Shown here one piece after another: positions 31,018-35,984 of a stretch of 35,984 nucleotides of DNA. This DNA comes from Nitrospirota bacterium (GTDB taxonomy: Bacteria; Nitrospirota; Thermodesulfovibrionia; Thermodesulfovibrionales; SM23-35): positions 65,759 through 101,742 of the forward strand of contig JACUUX010000005.1 of NCBI GenBank assembly GCA_014859105.1. The letters are read 5' to 3'. The translations under genes and the position numbers were made by a program. Each line of letters begins with the position of its first letter. Position 1 is the stretch's first letter. The notes below the pieces were generated by a model. That model saw only the letters and a list, made by a program, of their open reading frames with translations. It did no database searches and was not told the origin of the DNA.

Positions 31018-32157
31018 CTATTGACCTTTTTTTGTATGGCACGTGAGGCAACCCTTACCAGATGTAACTTTACGGGTATCCATTTCCGAGTGACCCTGTC
31101 TCAGCGTACCGGGAAACGGACTTGCGTGTGCTCTATGATCCGAATAATCCCATCTCAGCATACTGGGAAACGGACTTGCGTGCGCTCTATGACATGAGAG
31201 GCACATGACTATACTTGTAGAGTCGACAATGACCTCATTGCCCTTCGGTTCGGTAAAGGCAACAGGTGCCTCAAGGCTATAAGTGATATACCCCTGATAT
31301 TCAGAGTCTGCAAATCCTCCCTTCACGCTATCAAATGCTATATCAGTCGGATGTCTGTACCAGAGTGAGTTATACACCTGGCCGACTTCTGCTCTTCCGC
31401 CAAGATTCGGATGGGGATGGAATTTAGCATGGCATCCACCGCATAAATAACTTATCGTATCCATGGTATCATGGCTGATATTGCCCTTATATCCATTATG
31501 ATTATCAATAGTGGCAAGATATTCCCAGTCCTCGTGTTCTTTCCCTGTTATTCCGTAAAGGAAACGATAGCTTCTGCCGACTGTATAGCCATCAATTTCG
31601 CTGTCATCACTATGGTGAGCCCCGTGCATGGATTTATAAGGGTCTTCTACTGTCCTGTTTCCATGACATCCCCATGTACCTGAACATGTCAGTTGTTGCA
31701 CTGACGGCCAGTATGAAGGACCCGTACCGCCGGTGATTGGAACAGCCTGTATAAAACCGGGGGGCACATCCATGGGTGGATTCTGTCTGATAGAAATGTC
31801 CAGCACATTATGACCTTTTGTATAATCAGGGGTAAAGCCATCCGCAACATAATAATAATTTCCGCCGGCAAGGTCAGCGCTCTTCATGTTATGAAGCACC
31901 TGAGGTACTTTTGCCTTTCCCATAGATATAATATTCTGTATTCCGTTAGGCTCCTGGCCGTGGCAGCCGACACATCCACCCTTTGTCAATACAGGAAATG
32001 GCCCCTGACGGTCTCCATAAGTAACCTCTTGACCTTCATGACTATAATGCATGCTGTGGCAATCCTTGCATTTTCCTTTGACTCTGGCGTCCGACATACC
32101 AAAGGCTATGAAAACAGATAATAGAATTATAAAACTTATGATCAGGTTCTTTTTCAT
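31018..32157 (-). CDS. OmcS-like cytochrome (5 CXXCH + 1 CX5CH) with a C-terminal tandem duplication
   Basis: 379 residues from ATG 32157. Signal peptide KKNLIISFIILLSVFIAFGMSDA|RVKG. Haem motifs: CKDCH (SMHYSHEG), CVGCH, CSGTWGCH (CX5CH), CGGCH, CLSCH (RAHASPF), CLTCH. It shares AGGNYYYV, KGHN, GAHHSDD, DWEY...DNHNGYKG, RHPTD and LEAPV with its paralogues. After CLSCH the segment HRAHASPFPSMLRWDYSD is followed directly by a near-copy, HRAHASPFPGTLRQGHSEMD, from a 54-bp DNA duplication. The start ATG overlaps the DUF559 stop (ATGA). A longer reading to 32217 only translates a G-rich palindrome and is not needed. Confidence 0.87.
   Translation of the reverse strand: MKKNLIISFIILLSVFIAFGMSDARVKGKCKDCHSMHYSHEGQEVTYGDRQGPFPVLTKGGCVGCHGQEPNGIQNIISMGKAKVPQVLHNMKSADLAGGNYYYVADGFTPDYTKGHNVLDISIRQNPPMDVPPGFIQAVPITGGTGPSYWPSVQQLTCSGTWGCHGNRTVEDPYKSMHGAHHSDDSEIDGYTVGRSYRFLYGITGKEHEDWEYLATIDNHNGYKGNISHDTMDTISYLCGGCHAKFHPHPNLGGRAEVGQVYNSLWYRHPTDIAFDSVKGGFADSEYQGYITYSLEAPVAFTEPKGNEVIVDSTSIVMCLSCHRAHASPFPSMLRWDYSDHRAHASPFPGTLRQGHSEMDTRKVTSGKGCLTCHTKKGQ
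31085..31192 (-). repeat. 54-bp in-frame tandem duplication within the 31018 cytochrome
   Basis: GGGAAACGGACTTGCGTG at 31111 recurs at 31165, with similar flanks on both sides (CTCAGC, GCTCTATGA). Exact period 54 bases, 18 residues; only a few mismatches, so it is recent. Confidence 0.9.
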
Positions 32158-32531
32158 TTCAAGGGGGTAAATTCCCCTCCCTTGACGGGAGGGGTCAGGG
32201 GAGGGCGAGATAAACAATTTTCTCTTATCTTTTCTAACACCCCTCCTATATTTTTAAAAACATCGTTATTCCAGAACCTTAAAACTTTAAAACCATGTTT
32301 TTTAAAATAATTATCTCTTTCAATGTCCTTTTCTTTATCTGCCGCATGCTGTCCACCGTCAACCTCTATGATTATTTTTTTATCGAAACATACAAAGTCT
32401 ACTACGTAATTATCAATTGGCTGTTGTCTTCTGAATTTAAATCCATCTATTTGCTTTGACCTCAAATATCTCCACAGCAACTTTTCTGTTTCTGTAGGTC
32501 TTTTTCTGAGGAGTCTGGCTATATTGTTCAA
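32154..32531 (-). CDS. DUF559 (Vsr-like PD-(D/E)XK) protein
   Basis: 125 residues: ARLLRKRPTETEKLLWRYLR, FKFRRQQPIDNYVVDFVCFDKKIIIEVDGGQH, RDNYFKKHGFKVLRFWNNDVFKN. This is the short DUF559 family related to very-short-patch endonucleases, with the D...E-x-D core (VDFVCFDKKIIIEVD). Function in DNA processing is presumed only. The last 15 or so residues (PPLTPPVKGGEFTPLK) come from a G-rich palindrome. The TTG start at 32531 has TAAGGA directly adjacent, too close to be ideal, and an in-frame stop just upstream. It interrupts the run of cytochrome genes and is probably a passenger. Confidence 0.85.
   Translation of the reverse strand: MNNIARLLRKRPTETEKLLWRYLRSKQIDGFKFRRQQPIDNYVVDFVCFDKKIIIEVDGGQHAADKEKDIERDNYFKKHGFKVLRFWNNDVFKNIGGVLEKIRENCLSRPPLTPPVKGGEFTPLK
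32158..32205. repeat. G-rich palindrome
   Basis: AAGGGGGTAAATTCCCC, then CCCTCCCTTGACGGGAGGGG; codes for the tail of the DUF559 protein and lies directly before the 31018 cytochrome start. Confidence 0.75.
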
Positions 32532-32532
32532 T

Positions 32533-32580
32533 CCTTAATCACCCCCACCCTAACCCTCCCCCGTCAAGGGGGAGGGCATT
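32533..32580. repeat. G-rich palindrome
   Basis: CCCTCCCCCGTCAAGGGGGAGGG preceded by CACCCCCACCCTAA; upstream of the DUF559 gene, matching the copy on its other side, so this gene is bracketed by two such palindromes. Confidence 0.75.
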
Positions 32581-32617
32581 ATATAAGTTACCTGCTCATG
32601 TGAGAAAAAACCTATAA

Positions 32618-32701
32618 TTATCCCCATTTAATAACTATATTCCAAATCATATCTGATAATTCTTCTGACAATCTATAAACTTCAAGATCTTTCAGTTCCA
32701 T
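32618..32701 (-). pseudogene. Remnant of a four-helix bundle (IVP family) gene
   Basis: ATG then MELKDLEVYRLSEELSDM and IWNIVIKWG followed by TAA: 27 residues that match only the first helix of the TIGR02436 family (usual length about 115-130). The remainder is missing; DUF559-side palindromes follow. Confidence 0.65.
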
Positions 32702-32707
32702 GTTCTT

Positions 32708-32800
32708 TAATGACCAATGACTTTATTTCAGTGACCGTTGACTGTTGACTAATGACCGTCTTTCATTAACAAGTGACCGATGACCAATGACTATTGACTG
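32708..32800. repeat. Heptanucleotide TGAC tract
   Basis: Units TGACCAA, TGACTGT, TGACTAA, TGACCGA and TGACTAT directly downstream of the 32803 cytochrome stop. With the palindrome and gene remnant it accounts for the 271-bp gap before the DUF559 gene. Confidence 0.7.
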
Positions 32801-32802
32801 CT

Positions 32803-33879
32803 TCATTTCCCTGTATGACATATTAAACATCCGCCTTTACCTTCTTCGTGAGCGTAAATGTTGTCATAATCCCATCTCAGTATAGATTCATATGGACTTG
32901 AATGCGCAATATGGCATGAAATGCAGATGACCATATCTTCACCTAATTTGACCTCTTCACCCGGTGCTTTCAGAACCTTCTGCCTTCCAACAGGTGCATC
33001 AGGATTATAAATCCTTACACCGGGCATTCCATCAGGCGGGGAAATATCCGGATTATACCTTGCATACTCACCGGTTTCGGGCAGCACAATACCTACCGGA
33101 TGCCTGAACCACGGGCTTTTCTTTCCATCTTTATCTCTCAGGTGGAATTTACCATGACAGCTTGCGCAGAGAACATCAATTGAAGGCGAATACTCATTAT
33201 GTTTATCCGAGGTACTGTTTCTTCCCCAGTCGGCATCCTCAAATCCAACGACACCTTTTATCTCGTCTGTATTTTTCAAAAATCTATAACTCCTGGCCGT
33301 TGTAGTCCCGTCTACAGGTTTATCGACAGCGTGATGGGCGCCTTTTATTGCATCATAGGGGTTCTTAATATTTCTATTGCCATGGCAGCCGTTAGAACCT
33401 GCGCAATTAAGCGGTTTTTCTGTGTTATACCCCGGTATGGAAGGATCAAAATCTCTGTAATAACCTGGAGGTGCTCCTTTGAATTTTGAATCCATCGATG
33501 CAATGCCATCCACATTATGGCCCTTCCGGTCACCTGAAAATTCTGCTACATAAAAGAAGTTCCCGCCAGCTAAGGGATTTTCAGGCTTTACTTCATTGAA
33601 AACCACAGGTACCCTGCTTCTTCCAATGATTTTTACGGTATCTTTGCCGTCGCTCGAATGGCAATTTATACAGAGAACATTTGTCGAAACAAGCTCACCG
33701 TGCAGAGTCTCATCTAATAGCCCGGGGAAGAGCTTATGACATGCATCACAATCTCCTGATACTGTAGCCAGCGTATTTTCTGAAAAATAGAAAGTGAAAA
33801 ATGTATATGACACAACTATAATAATTATGCTATTAATCCTCAAATATCTTAAAAGTTGTTTAAGATTTTTTTTTGTCAT
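32803..33879 (-). CDS. OmcS-like cytochrome (5 CXXCH + 1 CX5CH), first gene of the cluster
   Basis: 358 residues. Hydrophobic N-terminus INSIIIIVVSYTFFTFYF, probably a signal peptide cleaved after about residue 38. Haem motifs CDACH, CINCH, CAGSNGCH (CX5CH), CASCH, CISCH, CLICH. Shared words: AGGNFFYV, KGHNVDG, GNRNIKNPYDAIKGAHH, SYRFL, DADW...DKHNEY, CHGKFH, SPWFRHPVG, CHIAHSSPYESILRWDY. It is the most diverged of the four at its N-terminal haem (CHKLFPG instead of CHTMHYS). The ATG at 33879 lies in the arm of a TGTCATT palindrome (AATGACA) with no Shine-Dalgarno. A candidate promoter is at 34043-34071. Confidence 0.85.
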   Translation of the reverse strand: MTKKNLKQLLRYLRINSIIIIVVSYTFFTFYFSENTLATVSGDCDACHKLFPGLLDETLHGELVSTNVLCINCHSSDGKDTVKIIGRSRVPVVFNEVKPENPLAGGNFFYVAEFSGDRKGHNVDGIASMDSKFKGAPPGYYRDFDPSIPGYNTEKPLNCAGSNGCHGNRNIKNPYDAIKGAHHAVDKPVDGTTTARSYRFLKNTDEIKGVVGFEDADWGRNSTSDKHNEYSPSIDVLCASCHGKFHLRDKDGKKSPWFRHPVGIVLPETGEYARYNPDISPPDGMPGVRIYNPDAPVGRQKVLKAPGEEVKLGEDMVICISCHIAHSSPYESILRWDYDNIYAHEEGKGGCLICHTGK

Positions 33880-33937
33880 TCTGGCTTGTCCAGAATCTTT
33901 CTGCTGTAAAAAGGATTCCCGACAGGCGGGAATGACA
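33874..33937. repeat. Dispersed TGTCATTC...GAATGACA palindrome overlapping a start codon
   Basis: Arms TGTCATTCTGGCTTGTC and GACAGGCGGGAATGACA. The CAT of the left arm is the start codon of the 32803 cytochrome on the minus strand. Confidence 0.8.
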
Positions 33938-34042
33938 GCCTAACGTATCGGCCATTGGAACAGGGTTCGCTATGAATCTTGTATGTCTTATTCGCATAAA
34001 TTATGCAACCTTTCGGAGGTCTTTTGGTTAAAGCTTAAGCTT

Positions 34043-34071
34043 AATTTAGCAGAATATATAATGCAAGTCAA
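34043..34071 (-). promoter_or_regulatory. Candidate promoter for the first cytochrome gene
   Basis: Minus strand TTGACT, 17-base spacer, TAAATT (four of six), between the histidine kinase and the 32803 gene; the downstream AAGCTTAAGCTT is self-complementary. The leader would be about 160 bases and include the palindrome at 33874. Confidence 0.4.
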
Positions 34072-34112
34072 ATTTTACTGTTTATATCACAAAACTTTTA
34101 CAAAAGCAGTTT

Positions 34113-35852
34113 TCACATATTCCGATTCGCCATTTTTTCAAGTGGCAGGCTCACTGTCAAAGCAGTCCCCTTACCGTGGATACCATAAATCTTTACTTCA
34201 CCCCCGAGAAGATAAACACGCTCTCGTATTCCGGTCAGACCATAGGACCTGGCATTTGAAATTTGATCTTCTGTAATTCCCCTTCCGTTATCTCTTACTT
34301 CCAGAATGATATTATTTGTTTGTTCCTTTAAAGTGATATTCATTTCGGTTGCATTAGCATGCCGAATTACATTATTGAGCGCCTCTTGAAGAATCCGGTA
34401 AATAGCTGTTGAGACATCCTTATCTAACACAAGATTTTCTGAAAAATTCAAATTCAATTCGCATTTGATTCCTGTCCTTTTGCAGAATTCACAAACTTGC
34501 CATTCAATTGCTGCTGTGAGTCCGAGGTCATCCAGCAATCCAGGCCTTAATTCTACCGAAATCTTTTGTGCAGTCTTCATGGCAACATCAATCAATTCTA
34601 ACATCGACTTTATCTTCATCACAATCGCTTTCTGGTTCTTCTGGATTCTGCTATTCAACCAGAATAAGTCTATCTTTAAAGCCGTAAACAACTGGCCCAG
34701 TTCATCATGAATATTTCGCGCGATATACGTCCTTTCCTTCTCAATCGCAGATTGCAGATAAGCAGAAAGATAACGTAACTGTTCACGTGATTTCTTCAAT
34801 TCCGCTTCCGCCCTCTTTCGCTCTGTAATGTCTTCAAACACAACAACAATCCCTTTCTCCTTCAATTTCTTTCCTATTACAGAGGTACTCACCGTACAAA
34901 GAATATCCCTTCCGTCCTTGCGGCGATAGGGAAACTCTTCAGAAAACTTTTTTTGCTTTTCACTGATGGAATAAAAGCGTTTGCCTTTTTCTTCATATTC
35001 TTCGTTGCTTCTGTGTAAAATTCTCGTGCTCTTGCCAATTAATTCCCCGGGGCTCCATCCAAAGACTGTTTCTACTGCTTGATTGGCAAAAAAGATTTGA
35101 CGTTTATGTAACCCGAGAACTGCATGAGGGATGGCGCTCAATATGGAAGACTTCAGTGCTTCCAGCTTTCGAAGTGAATCCTCTGCTGTTTTTCGTTCTG
35201 TAATCTCTGTGTATATGCTTTTAATTGTTTCATTTGTAACTTTCTTTAACGAGTCTAACAGTTCAATCTTGGACCTGCTGGTCACCCGTGCGTCAAGATC
35301 CCCTTTTGATACCCTGTGCAATACATCAAAATGTTCTGCAAGACTTATTGCAAACTCGTGCGATTGATCAACGATCTCCCCGATATTTTCTGCTGTCAGG
35401 TTAATCATCTTTTTCAATCTCGCTATCAATTCAATTTCAGATGTTTCCGGAATCCTTACCTCGGGGTCTCCTGAAGAAATCTTTTTCAACGCCTCAAAGA
35501 CCTCAGACACGGACAATGCCAGTTCCAGACTCATATTCTCCAGTTCCCTGTCTCTCTCCTGAACGACTTTCCTGTATTCCTTTACCTGTTCATTGAAAAC
35601 TTTACAGGTTTCAATCATTGCATCCACATCCATGTTTTGTTTGAAGATCTCACATTCGAGACACATTTCTACCTTATCCAGAAACTTCCCCTGTATCTCG
35701 TTACGGCAATGTGTTCCGGTAAAGAGCCAGCACTTCAGGTTTTGGGACTTAAAAGCCGGGCATTTTGCATCATCACAATGAAAAACTTCCCAGCACTTTG
35801 CTATTTTCCCTTCAGAAACAACATTATTCTTTCTGGCATTCAAAATATGCAT
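34113..35852 (-). CDS. Soluble two-CW / HAMP / PAS histidine kinase (NarX-like HisKA_3 type)
   Basis: 579 residues without a membrane segment. The N-terminal two-CW cysteine domain (about 18-85) has KCWEVFHC, C31, KCWLFTGTHC, C64-x2-C67 and C83. Two HAMP-like segments follow (about 110-165 and 165-220: KKISSGDPEVRIPE, HRVSKGDLDARV), then PAS (about 230-345), HisKA_3 with phospho-acceptor H382 (ARNIHDELGQ), and a HATPase (QEALNNVIRHANA, DNGRG at 521-525, GLTGIRERV). This is the kinase architecture that phosphorylates LuxR/NarL-type regulators. No response regulator is in view; it may lie beyond 35984. Its position upstream of the cytochrome block suggests regulation of that block in answer to redox or metal state (inference). 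Confidence 0.9.
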   Translation of the reverse strand: MHILNARKNNVVSEGKIAKCWEVFHCDDAKCPAFKSQNLKCWLFTGTHCRNEIQGKFLDKVEMCLECEIFKQNMDVDAMIETCKVFNEQVKEYRKVVQERDRELENMSLELALSVSEVFEALKKISSGDPEVRIPETSEIELIARLKKMINLTAENIGEIVDQSHEFAISLAEHFDVLHRVSKGDLDARVTSRSKIELLDSLKKVTNETIKSIYTEITERKTAEDSLRKLEALKSSILSAIPHAVLGLHKRQIFFANQAVETVFGWSPGELIGKSTRILHRSNEEYEEKGKRFYSISEKQKKFSEEFPYRRKDGRDILCTVSTSVIGKKLKEKGIVVVFEDITERKRAEAELKKSREQLRYLSAYLQSAIEKERTYIARNIHDELGQLFTALKIDLFWLNSRIQKNQKAIVMKIKSMLELIDVAMKTAQKISVELRPGLLDDLGLTAAIEWQVCEFCKRTGIKCELNLNFSENLVLDKDVSTAIYRILQEALNNVIRHANATEMNITLKEQTNNIILEVRDNGRGITEDQISNARSYGLTGIRERVYLLGGEVKIYGIHGKGTALTVSLPLEKMANRNM

Positions 35853-35884
35853 GATTCTTTTTTTAATAAGACAACGTTTTTATG

Positions 35885-35893
35885 ATTATAGCA
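35885..35893 (-). promoter_or_regulatory. Extended -10 promoter of the histidine kinase gene
   Basis: Minus strand TGCTATAAT, a perfect extended -10 box, about 32 bases before the ATG; the -35 region is poor, as is common with extended -10 promoters. The remaining 91 bases to the window end show nothing recognisable. Confidence 0.5.
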
Positions 35894-35984
35894 AATGATT
35901 AAATTAAAAACCACCATTTAACCCAATTGCCAGCAATTCACGGCGAATCATCCCGGAGACTTATATTACATCTAACATTATCAT

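Noticed and set aside
32158-32217. 20-residue N-terminal extension of the 31018 cytochrome
   Set aside because: It is a translated G-rich palindrome; ATG 32157 gives a normal signal peptide and overlaps the preceding stop.
9887-32800. CRISPR arrays in the tandem TGAC and GCTCTTT tracts
   Set aside because: Units are seven bases, contiguous and degenerate, with no spacers and no cas genes.
1-35984. tRNA, rRNA or known riboswitch genes
   Set aside because: I saw no cloverleaf, rRNA core sequence or riboswitch consensus; a covariance-model scan would be needed to exclude small RNAs.

Overview
The window looks like chromosomal DNA of a Gram-negative anaerobe of roughly 40% GC. Very haem-rich c-type cytochromes, System II cytochrome maturation (ResB/CcsA), an outer-membrane barrel, split pilus ATPase parts and dense dispersed palindromic repeats fit Nitrospirota (Thermodesulfovibrionia-like) or a neighbouring Desulfobacterota-type lineage. 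This placement is inference; there is no rRNA gene in the window.

Layout. (1) 1-3025, minus: housekeeping operon nnr, pgeF, tsaE, nadK (nadK is cut by the window edge). (2) 3270-4870, plus: a stand-alone MshEN-type c-di-GMP-binding protein coupled to a PilT-like ATPase. (3) 5094-7616, plus: resB-ccsA, the System II haem lyase that the cytochromes downstream would need. (4) 7725-11284, plus: an extended SDR, a serine-palmitoyltransferase-type enzyme and a BcerS/YghO-type acyltransferase, which together look like a bacterial ceramide pathway (CerR, Spt, CerS). (5) 11299-33879, all minus: a 22.6 kb block that I read as an extracellular electron transfer locus. In transcription order it holds three OmcS-like cytochromes (with a DUF559 gene among them), an NHL propeller, a four-helix-bundle gene, a YVTN propeller lipoprotein, an outer-membrane barrel, three CsgG/LpoB-like proteins, a PpiC-type prolyl isomerase, a 26-haem and a 16-haem cytochrome, a fourth OmcS-like cytochrome, an 8-haem cytochrome and a PAS-GGDEF diguanylate cyclase. 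I count 71 CXXCH motifs plus four CX4CH/CX5CH motifs. (6) 34113-35852, minus: a soluble PAS histidine kinase with an N-terminal two-CW cysteine domain.

Nearly every gap in the second half is filled with repeats: (a) TGTCATTCC...GGAATGACA palindromes, (b) G-rich palindromes of the CCCCCTTT...AAAGGGGG type, (c) seven copies, all in one orientation, of an element made of GTTACCG-type words, confined to 14.1-30.7 kb, (d) heptanucleotide tracts of three kinds, and (e) two TIR-bounded segments. Several of these are not just spacers. In at least four exported proteins of the locus the signal peptide can only be made by translating repeat DNA: the charged n-region comes from element (c) or (b) and the hydrophobic core from a heptamer tract. 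This, the family of OmcS-like cytochromes with a CX5CH/CX4CH third haem site, and the ceramide cluster are the most notable points.

How the parts may work together: ResB/CcsA mature the cytochromes. The 26- and 16-haem proteins would carry electrons across the periplasm. The barrel and the CsgG-like lipoproteins would provide passage through the outer membrane. The OmcS-like proteins would be outside, possibly as filaments. The propellers and prolyl isomerase would assist assembly. GGDEF and MshEN-PilT proteins suggest c-di-GMP links surface behaviour to this system.
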